A stretch of 64,000 bases of DNA from contig NZ_CP049865.1 of assembly GCF_011393335.1 (NCBI RefSeq), forward strand, positions 2,932,722 through 2,996,721. The letters are read 5' to 3'. Every line of letters begins with the position of its first letter. Position 1 is the first letter of the stretch. The position numbers and the translations under genes are program-made. This document shows positions 34,221 to 44,424 of the stretch, piece after piece. This DNA comes from Propioniciclava coleopterorum. GTDB taxonomy: Bacteria; Actinomycetota; Actinomycetes; Propionibacteriales; Propionibacteriaceae. The notes under the pieces are model-generated. The model worked only from the letters and a program-made list of their open reading frames with translations, ran no database searches and had not been told where the DNA came from.

Positions 34221-35462
34221 ATGAAGGCATGGTCCGGCCCGGACGTCCCCACCCTGTCTCCGGACCCGACCCTGCCCCGCGTGTACGACACCGCCTCGCA
34301 GGCCCTGGTGGAGGTCGGTCGCGAGGACGCCCCCGCCCGCTTGTACGTCTGCGGGATCACCCCCTACGACGCCACCCACCTCGGCCACGCGAACACCTAC
34401 CTGGCCTTCGACCTGCTGCAGCGGGTGTGGCGCGACGCGGGCAGGGAGGTCGTCTACACCCAGAACGTCACCGACGTGGACGACCCGCTGCTGGAGCGCG
34501 CCGAGGCCACCGGGGTCGCGTGGGAGGACCTCGCGGAGGGGCAGGTGGAACTGTTCCGCACCGACATGGAGGCGCTGCGCGTGATCCCGCCGCAGCACTA
34601 CGTGGGCGCCGTCGAGTCGATCCCGCTGGTGGTCGACCTCATCGAGCGGCTGCTGCCGACCGGTCTGGTCTACCAGGTGGACGACCCCGAGCACCCCGAC
34701 TGGTACTTCGCCTGCTCGCAGGCCCACGACTTCGGCGAGGTGTCCAACCTCGACCGCGCCACCGCCGTGGCGCTGTTCGGCGAGCGCGGCGGCGACCCGG
34801 ACCGCCCCGGCAAGCGCGACGCGCTGGACTGCCTGGTGTGGCGGATGGCCCGCGACGGCGAGCCGAGTTGGGACTCCGCGCTGGGACGCGGCCGTCCGGG
34901 CTGGCACATCGAGTGCACCGCGATCGCGCTGCAGTTCCTGGGGGAGACGTTCGACGTGCAGGGGGGCGGCTCCGACCTGATCTTCCCGCACCACGAGATG
35001 TGCGCCACCGAGGCCCGGGCGGCCACCGGCGAGGCGTTCGCGGACGCCTACGTGCACGCCGGCATGGTCGGCTACGAGGGCGAGAAGATGTCCAAGAGCA
35101 AGGGGAACCTGGTCCTGGTGTCGCGGCTGCGCGAGCAGGGCGTCGACCCGATGGCGATCCGGCTGGTGCTGCTCGCGCACCACTACCGCGAGGACTGGGA
35201 GTACACCGACGCCGACCTGGCCCGCGCGCAGGAGCGGCTGGCGGCGTGGCGGGGCGCGATGAACGACGCCACGGGGATGCCGGCCGGGGAGACCGTCGCC
35301 GCCGTGCGGGCCGCGCTGCGCGACGACCTGGACGCGCCCTCGGCCCTGGCCGCCGTGGACGCCTGGGTGGCGGCGTCGGCGGCCATCGACAGCGATGACA
35401 CCGACGCCCCCGGCGATATCCAGCGCGTGGTGGACGCGCTGCTGGGCGTCATCCTGGCCTGA
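34221..35462 (+). CDS. mshC: cysteine:1D-myo-inosityl 2-amino-2-deoxy-alpha-D-glucopyranoside ligase (mycothiol synthesis)
   Basis: 413 residues, the usual MshC length, shorter than cysteinyl-tRNA synthetase from which it evolved. Zinc-site Cys lies in [24 protein letters not shown], rather than CGPTVYD, is typical of MshC. The HIGH-like motif is HLGHA and the KMSKS loop is [10 protein letters not shown]. It joins cysteine to GlcN-inositol in the making of mycothiol, the main thiol of actinobacteria, and thus marks the lineage. AGGAGAA lies before ATG 34221. The 3' end overlaps the convergent CPBP gene by 14 bp. Confidence 0.95.
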   Translation: MKAWSGPDVPTLSPDPTLPRVYDTASQALVEVGREDAPARLYVCGITPYDATHLGHANTYLAFDLLQRVWRDAGREVVYTQNVTDVDDPLLERAEATGVAWEDLAEGQVELFRTDMEALRVIPPQHYVGAVESIPLVVDLIERLLPTGLVYQVDDPEHPDWYFACSQAHDFGEVSNLDRATAVALFGERGGDPDRPGKRDALDCLVWRMARDGEPSWDSALGRGRPGWHIECTAIALQFLGETFDVQGGGSDLIFPHHEMCATEARAATGEAFADAYVHAGMVGYEGEKMSKSKGNLVLVSRLREQGVDPMAIRLVLLAHHYREDWEYTDADLARAQERLAAWRGAMNDATGMPAGETVAAVRAALRDDLDAPSALAAVDAWVAASAAIDSDDTDAPGDIQRVVDALLGVILA

Positions 35463-36558
35463 CGGCCGACTCCAGCGCCGCCTTCGCGGCCGCCCGCTCC
35501 TGCTTGGCGCGGGCGACCTCGGCGCGCGCCGTCGACCACGAGCGCCAGCGGCCGCGCCGCACCGCGAGCACCGTCAGCGCGACGCCGGCCGCCAGCCCGA
35601 GCGCTATCACGACGACGGAGCCCTCCATGCCCACCGTCCCTCCGGACAGCCAGTCCGGCCCGGCGAGGTGGCCTTCAAACAGGCCGCGCCCCGACCCGGA
35701 GCCGGAGACGTCGGTGCCGAAGACGGCCGACTGCATGGCGTTCCAGGCGAAGTGGATGCCGATGGGCAGCCACAGCCTCCCCGTCAGGATGTAGGCGACG
35801 TTGAGCAGCAGGCCGGCGCTGATCATGATCGCGACCGCGCCGTAGACGCCGGCGCCGCCGTTGCTGACGTGCACCAGGCCGAAGACGACGGTGAGGGCGG
35901 CCACGGCGACGGTCGAGCCGAAGCGGGCGTCCAGCAGGCGGAGCAGGAAGCCGCGGAAGAACACCTCCTCGCCGAAGGCGGCGCCCACGCCGAGCATGGT
36001 CCCGATCAGGATCCCGCCGTGGAGGGCGGGGTCCGTGCCCCGGTACACGCCCAGGGCGAGCAGGATCAGGCCGCCGACCCCGATGAGCCCGGCGCCGAGC
36101 ATGGTGCCCGCGGACAGTTCCCCCACGATGCCGCGCCGGCGGAACGTGTCGTGGAAGTCGGCGCGCGCGAACGCCCGCAGCAGGAGGGCGAAGCCGATCA
36201 TCGACACGACCGCGTAGGTGCCGAAGTAGACCGTGGCGGCGGCGGGGTCGCCCAGCAGGAGCTGCATGCCCTGGCTCGGGTCGATGGTCCCGCCGTCGCC
36301 GCGGAGCCGGTCCAGCATGGTCAGGGCGATCACGGCGCCGCCGGCGAGTCCGGCGAACAGTTGGGCGACGAAGAACAGGACGGCGCCGAGGAGGGCCTGG
36401 AGCAGCGGCAGCCGCCCGCCCGGTCCGACCGGCAGGGTCGGCGGGCCCGGTGGTGCGACCGGAAGGTGCTGCGGGATCGGGGCGGGCTGCGCCGCCGGGG
36501 TGTGCTGACGGGGGGTGGGTTCGGGCCGCGACGAGGGGCCGGACGGGGTGAACGTCAT
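35449..36558 (-). CDS. CPBP-family intramembrane metalloprotease
   Basis: 369 residues. A Pro-rich cytoplasmic start (about 1-45) precedes eight or so membrane helices. The CPBP/Abi motifs are GEEVFFRG (EExxxR), a His in GLVHVSN, and IHFAWN. Such proteases process lipid-anchored or prenylated substrates or act in stress control; the role here is unknown. The C-terminal 30 residues are charged ([16 protein letters not shown]). It lies convergent to mshC with a 14-bp overlap and divergent to hisE. Confidence 0.85.
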   Translation of the reverse strand: MTFTPSGPSSRPEPTPRQHTPAAQPAPIPQHLPVAPPGPPTLPVGPGGRLPLLQALLGAVLFFVAQLFAGLAGGAVIALTMLDRLRGDGGTIDPSQGMQLLLGDPAAATVYFGTYAVVSMIGFALLLRAFARADFHDTFRRRGIVGELSAGTMLGAGLIGVGGLILLALGVYRGTDPALHGGILIGTMLGVGAAFGEEVFFRGFLLRLLDARFGSTVAVAALTVVFGLVHVSNGGAGVYGAVAIMISAGLLLNVAYILTGRLWLPIGIHFAWNAMQSAVFGTDVSGSGSGRGLFEGHLAGPDWLSGGTVGMEGSVVVIALGLAAGVALTVLAVRRGRWRSWSTARAEVARAKQERAAAKAALESAVRPG

Positions 36559-36651
36559 GCCCCGCACACTAACCCCACGTCCGGAGGCGTCCCAGCGTTC
36601 GGACGCGCGTCCGCCCCGATCGCGTTCGACCCGGGGCGTCGGGCGCCGCAC

Positions 36652-36657
36652 TAGACT
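36652..36657 (+). promoter_or_regulatory. leaderless-type -10 for hisE
   Basis: TAGACT ends nine bases before the first base of the GTG start at 36666, so transcription would begin close to the GTG. No Shine-Dalgarno precedes the GTG, which supports a leaderless message. Confidence 0.5.
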
Positions 36658-36665
36658 TCCCCCAC

Positions 36666-36929
36666 GTGAAGACGTTCGAGGAGCTGTTCGCCGAGTTGAC
36701 CGCGAAGGCGGAGGCGCGACCCGAGGGGTCGGGCACCGTGCAGGAGCTGGACGCCGGCGTCCACTTCATCGGCAAGAAGATCGTGGAGGAGGCCGCCGAG
36801 GTGTGGATGGCCGCCGAGTACCAGTCCGACGCGGAGGCGTCCGAGGAGATCAGTCAGCTGCTGTACCACGTGCAGGTGATGATGATCGCCAAGGGGCTCA
36901 CGCTGTCCGACATCTACCGCTACCTGTGA
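36666..36929 (+). CDS. hisE: phosphoribosyl-ATP diphosphatase
   Basis: 87 residues, full length for a stand-alone HisE. It has the MazG-like metal-binding helices with [16 protein letters not shown] (about 37-52), Glu residues for magnesium, and [11 protein letters not shown]. It catalyses the second step of histidine synthesis, removing diphosphate from phosphoribosyl-ATP. The GTG start at 36666 is probably leaderless. hisG follows after 8 bp, as in most actinobacteria. Confidence 0.93.
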   Translation: MKTFEELFAELTAKAEARPEGSGTVQELDAGVHFIGKKIVEEAAEVWMAAEYQSDAEASEEISQLLYHVQVMMIAKGLTLSDIYRYL

Positions 36930-36937
36930 GGGGAACC

Positions 36938-37798
36938 GTGAACGACCGCCCGCTGCTGCGCATCGCGCTGCCGAACAAGGGCTCGCTCGCCGAGTCGACC
37001 CAGGCCATGCTGCGCGAGGCCGGGTACGCCCAGCGCGTCGACACCAAGGACCTCGTCCTGCTCGACGAGGCCAACGGCGTCGAGTTCTACTACCTGCGCC
37101 CGCGCGACATCGCGGTGTACGTGGGGGAGAAGACGCTCGACCTGGGCTTCACCGGCCGCGACATGCTGCTCGACTCCGGCGCGGACGCCGAGGAGGTGCT
37201 GGCGCTCGGCTTCGGCGGGACGCGCTTCCGCTTCGCCGCGCCCGGGGCGTCCGGCTGGACGGTCGCGTCTTTGGACGGCAAGCGGATCGCGACCTCCTAC
37301 CCGGGGCTGCTGGGCGGCTACCTGGCCGAGCGCGGGGTCGAGGCGCGCCTCATCAAGCTCGACGGCGCTGTGGAGAGCGCCGTGCGGCTGGGCGTCGCCG
37401 ACGCGATCGCGGACGTGGTCGAGACGGGCAGCACCCTCAAGCGCGCCGGCCTCGAGGTCTTCGGGGACCCGATCCTGACGTCCGAGGCGATCCTCATCCA
37501 GGGTGCGGGCGTCGACAAGCCGGCTGGACTGGACCTGCTGCTGCGCCGCCTGACCGGCGTGATGACCGCCCGCAACTACAAGATGGTCGACTACAACATC
37601 GACGCCGCCAAGCTCGACGCCGCGATCGCGATCACGCCCGGCATCGACAGCCCGACGGTGTCCCACCTGGCCCGCGAGGGCTGGCTCGCGGTGCGCGCCA
37701 TGATCCCCGCCAAGCAGGCGCCGAGCATCATGGACGACCTGTGGGACGCCGGCGCGGAGGGCATCCTCGTCACCGACATCGCGGCGTGCCGGCTGTGA
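36938..37798 (+). CDS. hisG: ATP phosphoribosyltransferase (long form)
   Basis: 286 residues, the long HisG form with a C-terminal regulatory ACT-like domain that responds to histidine. N-terminal ALPNKGSLAE, the PRPP loop DVVETGSTLKRAGL (about 159-172), and GFTGRDML are characteristic. First enzyme of histidine synthesis. GTG 36938 with GAGGGGAA before it. It is coupled to hisE and overlaps the next small gene by GTGA. Confidence 0.95.
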   Translation: MNDRPLLRIALPNKGSLAESTQAMLREAGYAQRVDTKDLVLLDEANGVEFYYLRPRDIAVYVGEKTLDLGFTGRDMLLDSGADAEEVLALGFGGTRFRFAAPGASGWTVASLDGKRIATSYPGLLGGYLAERGVEARLIKLDGAVESAVRLGVADAIADVVETGSTLKRAGLEVFGDPILTSEAILIQGAGVDKPAGLDLLLRRLTGVMTARNYKMVDYNIDAAKLDAAIAITPGIDSPTVSHLAREGWLAVRAMIPAKQAPSIMDDLWDAGAEGILVTDIAACRL

Positions 37799-38259
37799 GC
37801 GCCGCCGAGAAGCCGACCGCGGGCGTCCCCGAGCAGTTCGAGGCGCACCCGCACCTGCTGCGGCGGCAGGCGGTGCTGTGGACGATCGTCATGGGCGGCG
37901 CGGCCCTGCTGGGCTGGTTCATGCTGCCCGCCACGATCCGGGCGATGTTCACCCTGCCGCAGATCCTGACGCTGGCGTTCTTCCTGGTGTTCATGCTGGG
38001 CGTCGTGTGGACGGTGGCCTCCGGCTGGGTGCGCGCGGACGCCTCGGGGCTGTCGGGACGCAACGGGCTGCGCAGCTACCGGATCGGGTGGGACGAGATC
38101 GAGTCGATCCGCTACCGCGACGGCGACCACTGGGCCTTCGTCGAGCTCAACGACACCACCGACCGGCCGCTGCTCGGCATCATGCGCTCCGACGGTGAGA
38201 TGGCCGACGACAAGGTCGAGGAGCTCCGGGCGATCGCCGCCCGCCACATCCCCCGCTGA
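37795..38259 (+). CDS. PH-domain-like small membrane protein
   Basis: 154 residues. Two hydrophobic segments (about 30-50 and 58-76) are followed by a bacterial PH-like domain, with SGRNGLRSYRIGWDEIESIRY. Such proteins are common after hisG in actinobacteria and have no known function. The GTG at 37795 lies in the stop of hisG (GTGA), so translation is coupled. Confidence 0.75.
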   Translation: MSAAEKPTAGVPEQFEAHPHLLRRQAVLWTIVMGGAALLGWFMLPATIRAMFTLPQILTLAFFLVFMLGVVWTVASGWVRADASGLSGRNGLRSYRIGWDEIESIRYRDGDHWAFVELNDTTDRPLLGIMRSDGEMADDKVEELRAIAARHIPR

Positions 38260-38322
38260 CGGACCGCCGGCCGGCGGCCACCCCGGACCGGTCCGGCGCG
38301 CCCGCCCGGATCCGGACGCCCC

Positions 38323-39888
38323 CTAGAACGGCCAGATGAGCGGCACCAGGCCGATGCCGACGAGCCCGTAGAGGGCCAGGAGGACCAGGCCGAGCCGCCA
38401 GTAGTCGCCGAACCGGTAGCCGGCGGCCTCCATGACCACGAGGTTGGCCGGCGTGGCGACCGGGGTCAGCAGCGCCGCCGCGGCGAACACCGCGATGGCG
38501 ATGAGCACCGGCGTGGCCGAGACGCCCATGTCGGCGGCGGCCGCCGCGCCGATCGGCAGCACGATGAACGCCGTGGCCATGTTGCTGATGAGCTGGCCCA
38601 GCACCGCGGTCACGATGAAGAGCCCCAGCAGCAGCGCGTGCGGCCCCAACGGACCCACGATCCCGACGAGAGCGTCGGCGAGCTGGTCGGCGGCCCCGCT
38701 GCCCACCATCGCGGCCGACAGCGACATCAGACCGCCGACGAGGATGACGGTGGTCCAGCCGATCCCCGCGTAGACCTGGCGGACGCTCAGCACGCCCGTG
38801 GCGATGATCGCCAGCGCCGCGAGCAGGCCCGCGACGGCCGCCGGCACCACGTTGGTCGCCAGCAGCACGACCATGACGGCGAGGATCACCAGCGTCCTGC
38901 GCGCGCCCCGCCCGAGCGGGACGGCCTGTCGGCGCAGCGGCTCCGGGGCGTCCACCGCGACGATGTCGGGGTCCAACGCGGCGGCGTCGACCGCCTCCCA
39001 GCTGCCGGTGAACAGCACGGTGTCGCCGACGTGCAGGTCGTGCCCGGTCGTGACCGCGCGGCCGGCGTGCTGCACCGCGGTGACGACCAGCCGGCCGCTC
39101 TCGGTCGGCATCCCGGGGAAGACGTGGTCCCCGATGAAGCGCGAGCGGGGCGGGATCAGCGCCTCCAGGACGCCGTCGGCGGGCCCCAGCCGCACCGCCC
39201 CGTCCTTCGGGAGGTCGTAGTGCTCCGACAGGACGGCCGCGTGGTCGCCCAGGTCGCGCAGCGCGCGGGCGGCGTCCCGGCGGGGGATGAGGCGGGGTCC
39301 CAGCAGCAGGACGATGACGACCGTGCCGAGCACCATGGCGACGCCGGTCAGGGTCAGCGTGAACAGCCCGATGGCGGGCAGCCCGAGCTGGGCGGCGTAG
39401 TCGGCCACGACGAGGTTCACCGGGGAGCCGGTCAGCAGCAGCAGCGAGCCCGCGTGGGCGCCGAACGCCAGGGGCATGAGGAGTTCAGAGGGGGAGCGGC
39501 CGGCCCGGGTGGCCAGCACGACCACCACCGGGGTGAGGGCGGCGACCGATCCGTTCGGGGTGATCACGGCGGTCAGCACGGCGACCATCGCCAGGATGAT
39601 GAGCACGAGCCGGACCCGGCTCTCGCCCGCCAGGCGCATCGCCAGGTCGCCGACCCAGGTCGTGACGCCCGTCTCGTCCAGAGCCTCGCTCACCACGAAC
39701 AGCGCCGCGATGAAGATGACGGTCGGGTCGCCGAAGCCGGTGAACGCCTCGGGCAGGCTCAGCACGCCCGTCGCCCACAGGGCGACGGGGACCGCGAGGG
39801 CCACCAGCATGACGGGGAACCGGTCCCAGATGAAGACGGCGACCGTGGCGGCCAGGACCAGCAGCGTGAGGACGGCCGGTGTCACCAT
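38323..39888 (-). CDS. SLC13/DASS-type transporter with RCK_C domain
   Basis: 521 residues: two halves of membrane helices joined by a soluble domain (about 210-300) with RSRFIGDHVFPG and HDLHVGDTVLFTGSWEAV, which is a TrkA C-terminal (RCK_C) fold. Signature loops with Pro and Asn, TPNGSVAALTPVVVV and TPVATPANLVVM, are those of sodium- or proton-coupled dicarboxylate/sulfate carriers. Substrate cannot be assigned. I chose ATG 39888 because GGAGG precedes it; an upstream frame continues to 40068 through the control region and is not coding. It is divergent from pepA with the palindrome between. Confidence 0.83.
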   Translation of the reverse strand: MVTPAVLTLLVLAATVAVFIWDRFPVMLVALAVPVALWATGVLSLPEAFTGFGDPTVIFIAALFVVSEALDETGVTTWVGDLAMRLAGESRVRLVLIILAMVAVLTAVITPNGSVAALTPVVVVLATRAGRSPSELLMPLAFGAHAGSLLLLTGSPVNLVVADYAAQLGLPAIGLFTLTLTGVAMVLGTVVIVLLLGPRLIPRRDAARALRDLGDHAAVLSEHYDLPKDGAVRLGPADGVLEALIPPRSRFIGDHVFPGMPTESGRLVVTAVQHAGRAVTTGHDLHVGDTVLFTGSWEAVDAAALDPDIVAVDAPEPLRRQAVPLGRGARRTLVILAVMVVLLATNVVPAAVAGLLAALAIIATGVLSVRQVYAGIGWTTVILVGGLMSLSAAMVGSGAADQLADALVGIVGPLGPHALLLGLFIVTAVLGQLISNMATAFIVLPIGAAAAADMGVSATPVLIAIAVFAAAALLTPVATPANLVVMEAAGYRFGDYWRLGLVLLALYGLVGIGLVPLIWPF

Positions 39889-39999
39889 CCACCTCCGGGG
39901 TCGTCCGGGATGGTGCTCATGCCGTTGCGTCCTCCGCTCTCGCCCAGGACGGCCGCCCGTCCACGGTCTTCCAGCGTGCTTCCCGGCCCACCCCCGGCA

Positions 40000-40020
40000 C
40001 ATCACCCCCGTTGGGTGATG
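40000..40020. promoter_or_regulatory. perfect inverted-repeat operator CATCACCC-N5-GGGTGATG
   Basis: CATCACCC (40000-40007), spacer CCGTT, GGGTGATG (40013-40020): eight-base arms pair perfectly. It lies 111 bp before the SLC13-type gene and 89 bp before pepA and could serve both. Two more sites with the same 8-5-8 layout are at 5409-5429 and 44971-44991. Confidence 0.65.
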
Positions 40021-40109
40021 TTCGCGACGGCCGCGACTTTTAGCATCGTGACAAGCCACTACACGCATGCCCGGGCATGGGGTCCGGGCGACCTATCGAA
40101 TGGAAACCA

Positions 40110-41600
40110 ATGGCGCACCCAGCTCCGTACCCACGCTTCACCCTTCCCGCCCGCAGCCTGGCCACCGCGATCGGGGACGCCGTCCCCGGCGGCGCGGAGG
40201 CGGTGGCCCACCTGGTCTTCGCCGGCGAGGAGCTGCCGGCCATCACGGGCATCGGGCCGGAGCGGTCCGAACTGCTGGGCTTCAGCGGCGCGACCGGCTC
40301 GGCCCTGACCCTCCCGACCAGCGAGGGCCCGCTGCTCATCGCGGTCGGCGCCGGGCCGCGCGCGGAGGTCTCCACGGCCGCGCTGCGCGACGCCGCGGCC
40401 GCCGCGGCGCGCGCCGTCATGCGGGTCGGCGAACTCGCGATCGTCGTCCCGGAGACCGGGCTGCCGGATGAGGAGGTCTCCGCGGCGCTGCTCGAGGGCG
40501 CGGCGCTGGCCCGCTACGTGCACCGGATCGGGAGCGACGCCGAGACCACCGCGCTGACGAACCTCACGCTCATCGCCGACGCGGCGCGCCACGACGCCCT
40601 GCAGGACGGCCTCACCCGCGGCCACGTCACCCTCGCCGCGGCCGAGCTGGCCCGCGACCTGGCCGGGACGCCGGGCGGCATCCTGACCGCGACCCGCCTG
40701 GGCGAGGTCGCCCAGGAGTACGGCGAGCGCGCCGGGCTGACCGTCGAGGTCTTCGACGAGGAGCAACTCGTCGAGATGCGCCTCGGCGGCCTGCTGGGGG
40801 TCAACCTGGGCAGCCACGAACCGCCCGTGATGATCAAGCTGCGCTACGAGCCGGCCAAGCCCACCGGGCACGTCGCCCTGGTCGGCAAGGGCATCATGTA
40901 CGACTCCGGCGGCCTGGCGCTCAAGCCGGCGGACGCGGTGCACGCCACGATGAAGAACGACATGACCGGCGCCGCCGCCATCCTGGGCGCCATGACGGCG
41001 CTGCGCGATCTGGGCTGCACCACGGCCGTCACCGGCTACCTGATGTGCACCGACAACATGCCCGGCGGCAAGGCGATGCGCCTGGGCGACATCATCGTCA
41101 TGCGCGACGGCCGGACCGTCGAGGTCACCAACACCGACGCGGAGGGGCGCCTGGTGATGGCGGACGCGCTGGTCCTGGCCACCGAGGAGCCGGTGGACGC
41201 CGTGGTCAACATCGCGACCCTGACCGGGGCCGCGATGCGCGCCCTGGGGATGGAGATCGCGGCCGTGCTGGGCAACAACGACGGGCTGATCACGATGGTG
41301 AAGGCCGCCGCCGACCGGGTCGACGAGCCCGTGTGGGAGCTGCCGTTGGACCGCCGGTACCGGGCCGAGCTCGACTCGCCGATCGCCGACATCCGCAACA
41401 TGGGCGGCCCCAACGCGGGCGCCATCACCGCCGCGCTGTTCCTGGAGACCTTCGTCAAGGACCGCCCGTGGGCGCACCTGGACATCGCGGGGACCGCCCA
41501 GTCCGAGCGCGCGCAGCGCTGGCACAACCAGGGCACGACCGGGTTCGGCGCGCGCCTGCTCGTCGACCTGGCGATGCGGTTCGATGCGGGGGTGCTCTGA
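40110..41600 (+). CDS. pepA: leucyl aminopeptidase (M17)
   Basis: 496 residues. The C-terminal catalytic domain has the M17 metal and active-site signatures KGIMYDSGGLALKP (about 259-272) with the conserved Lys and Asp, and NTDAEGRLVMADAL (about 341-354), with Asp, Glu and Arg. It releases N-terminal residues from peptides and needs two metal ions. ATG 40110 is the family start (MAHPAPYPRF); a further in-frame ATG at 40077 is less likely. TGATG overlap with the AbgT gene implies that it works with an imported peptide or acyl-amino acid. Confidence 0.92.
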   Translation: MAHPAPYPRFTLPARSLATAIGDAVPGGAEAVAHLVFAGEELPAITGIGPERSELLGFSGATGSALTLPTSEGPLLIAVGAGPRAEVSTAALRDAAAAAARAVMRVGELAIVVPETGLPDEEVSAALLEGAALARYVHRIGSDAETTALTNLTLIADAARHDALQDGLTRGHVTLAAAELARDLAGTPGGILTATRLGEVAQEYGERAGLTVEVFDEEQLVEMRLGGLLGVNLGSHEPPVMIKLRYEPAKPTGHVALVGKGIMYDSGGLALKPADAVHATMKNDMTGAAAILGAMTALRDLGCTTAVTGYLMCTDNMPGGKAMRLGDIIVMRDGRTVEVTNTDAEGRLVMADALVLATEEPVDAVVNIATLTGAAMRALGMEIAAVLGNNDGLITMVKAAADRVDEPVWELPLDRRYRAELDSPIADIRNMGGPNAGAITAALFLETFVKDRPWAHLDIAGTAQSERAQRWHNQGTTGFGARLLVDLAMRFDAGVL

Positions 41601-43251
41601 TGGCGGAAGCCTCCCCGGAGGTCGAGGTCTCCGAGGAGCCGGGCGGGGGGTTCCTGGGCGCGATCGAGAAGATCGGCAACAAGGTGCCCGCCCCCGCCCT
41701 CATGTTCGCCTACCTGGTCCTGCTCGTCATCGTCCTGTCCTGGCTGTTGAACCTGGCCGGGGTGGGCATCACGGAGAAGATCACGGTGCCGGTCGTGGAC
41801 GGGGTGGTCCAGCTCGACCACTTCGAGGACACCACGCAGCCGGGCGTCGTGGTCCCGCCCGCCTACGGCGAGGACTGGACGATCGTCGAGCAGACGGTCG
41901 AGATCCGCAGCCTGCTGTCGGTCGACGGGCTCCGGTTCATCTTCTCCTCGTTCGTCGACAACTTCGCGGGGTTCGGCGTCATCGCGGTGATGTTCATCGC
42001 GATGCTCGGCGCCGGCATCGCTGAGGAGTCGGGGCTGCTCGGCTCGCTGATCCGCAAGCTGGTGGGCTCGGCCCCGCGCTGGGCGCTGAGCTTCCTGCTC
42101 ATCCTGGTCGGCGTCCTCTCGTCGGTCGCGTCCGACGCCGGCTACCTGATCCTCATCCCGCTCGCCGCCGCGGCCTTCGCCAGCGTCGGCCGGCACCCGC
42201 TCGCCGGCCTGGCGAGCGGCTACGCGGGCGTGGCGGTCATCTTCATGGTCAACCTGTCGCCCACGCCCGTGGACGCCATGATCACCGAGGTCGCGAACGA
42301 GGCGATCGCGCTGGCGGGGGCGAGCCGATCACGATCGTCGCCAACTACTACTTCATGATCGCGATGTCGTTCATCCTGGCGTTCGTCGCCGCGGTGGTGA
42401 CCGAGCGGATCGTGGAGCCCCGCCTGGGCCCCTGGGAACCCGAGGAGGGGTCGTTCGGGCATCAGGAGACGCTCGAGGTCGCGCCCGAGGCCGACCGCCG
42501 CGGGTCGCGTTTCGCCCTGATCGCGTTCCTCGTGGTCACGGTCGTCGTGGCGTTGGCGACACTGCTGCCCGGGGCGCCGCTGCGCGATCCGGAGTCCGGC
42601 GCGATCATCGGGAACACGCCGTTCATGGACAGCCTGCTGTTCATCATCACCATGCTGTTCGGGGTCGCGGGCGTCGCCTACGGCGCCGGCGCCGGGACGA
42701 TGAAGGGCAGCGGCGACGTGATCGCCGCCATCACCAAGACGTTCTCCGGCCTGGCCGGCATGGTCCTGATGCTGCTGATGATCGCCCAGTTCATCGCCTA
42801 CTTCAACTGGACGAACATGCCGGCGGTGCTGGCGGGTTCGCTGGCGGAGATGCTCGGCCGGGCCGACATCGGGCCGGTGCCGCTGCTGCTGGGCTTCATC
42901 GTGGTCATCACCCTGCTCGACTTCATCATGCCGGGTGCCCTGCCCAAGTGGGCGATCTTCGCCCCCATCTTCGTGCCGCTGTTCATGCGGCTCGGGGTGG
43001 CGCCCCAGACCCTGCTCGCGGCCTACCGCGTCGCCGACTCCCCGGTGAACGCGCTGACGCCGCTGATGGTCTACCTGCCGTTCATCGCGACGGTGGCGCA
43101 GCGGTACCAGAAGAAGGCGGGCATCGGCACGGTCGTGGCGTTGATGATGCCCTACTCGATCGCGATCTTCCTCGTGTGGACGGTCCTGTTCATCGTGTGG
43201 TTCGTGCTCGGCATTCCGCTGGGCCCGGGCTACCCGACCTCGATGCCGTGA
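41600..43251 (+). CDS. AbgT-family transporter; frame broken by one missing G
   Basis: Corrected length about 550 residues with many membrane helices. The first frame covers residues 1 to about 238, up to EAIALAG; the second resumes at GEPITIVANYYFMIAMSF. The break is at the G5 run 42316-42320, where six are expected. The family was named for p-aminobenzoyl-glutamate uptake in E. coli; other members export sulfonamides. It overlaps pepA by TGATG, so import of a folate breakdown product or peptide and its cleavage by PepA is plausible. The last half has the family motif FSGLAGMVLMLLMIAQFIAYFN. Confidence 0.83.
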
Positions 43252-43273
43252 TGCCGGCACCCGGGGCGCCGCG

Positions 43274-44418
43274 ATGACGGCGCACGACGCCGGCGCGACG
43301 GCGCCGCCTGAGCCCCGCCCGGGCCCGGCGGCGCCGTCGGCGGTGCCCGCGGCAGGTGCGTCGCCCCGGGAGCCCCGCGCGGGGCGCCGGGTGGGCGCGC
43401 TGCTGGTGGGGACCGCGCTCGTCGCGGGCGGCGTGGGCGGGGGAGCGGTCTACGGGCTGGGCCGGGCGGTCGCCCCCGACACCTGCGACGTGGCCGGGGT
43501 GGCGCGCTCGGTGCTGCCGGGGGTGGTGACCGTCCTGGTGGACGGCGCCGTCGGCAACGGCTCGGGGAGCGGCGCGATCCTGACCCGGGACGGCACCATC
43601 GTCACCAACGACCACGTGATCGCCGCGGCCGCCGCCGGGGCGGCCGCCTCAGCGTCGTGCTGTCCTCGGGCGAGACCGAGGAGGCCACCCTGGTCGGCAC
43701 GGACGCCAAGACGGACCTGGCGGTGCTGCGCGTCGAGGCCACCGACCTGCCCACGGTCGCACTCGGCGAGCCGACGGCGTTGAGCGTGGGCCAGCAGGTC
43801 GTGGCCCTGGGCGCCCCCTTGGGCCTGTCCGGCACGGTCACCAGCGGCATCGTCAGCGCCCTGGACCGCGACATCAGCGCGCCGACGGCGTCCGGGGGCA
43901 CCACGGTGCTGGCCGGGACGATCCAGACCGACGCGTCGATCAACCCGGGGAACTCGGGCGGGCCGCTGGTGGACTGCGCCGGCCGCCTCGTCGGGATCAA
44001 CACCGTCATCGCGACGGTGCCGGACGCCTCGGGCACGGCGGGCGGGGGCAACGTCGGCATCGGCTTCGCGGTGCCCGCCGGCACCGTGCGTCGCATCACC
44101 GACGAATTGGTCCAGCACGGGCGCGCCACGCACCCGTGGCTGGGTCTGACGCTGCGGGAGATCCCCGCCGAGGTGCTGCCGCCCGGCGTCGAGGGCGGGT
44201 TGTTCGTCCAGGGGGTCACCGCCGGTGGGCCGGGCGCGAAGGCCGGCGTCGCGCCGGGCGACGCGATCGTGGCGATCGGGGGCGGGCCGGCCACCTCGTT
44301 CACCAAGGGCAGGCTCCTGGCCACCGCGGCCGTGGGCGATCCGGTCGAGCTCACGATCCTGCGCCAGGGCGCCCGGGGCACGGCGTGGGTGACGCTGGCC
44401 GAGGCCCCGGGCGCCTGA
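43274..44418 (+). CDS. HtrA/DegP-like S1C serine protease with PDZ domain; frame broken by one missing G
   Basis: Corrected length about 381 residues. One membrane anchor (about 42-62) follows an Ala/Pro-rich start. The trypsin-like domain has His in NDHVIA, Asp in TDLAVL and the nucleophile in GNSGGPL; a PDZ domain occupies the end (GLTLREIP to GTAWVTLAE). The break is at the G4 run 43637-43640; one more G restores AAGGGRLSVVLSSGETEE. It should act outside the membrane in protein quality control. It lies 22 bp after the AbgT gene and may be in the same transcript. Confidence 0.85.
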
Positions 44419-44424
44419 GCGGCC

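Noticed and set aside
39889-40068. N-terminal extension of the SLC13-type gene to 40068
   Set aside because: It would cover the palindromic control region and encodes an Arg/His-rich stretch unlike the family; GGAGG before 39888 decides the start.
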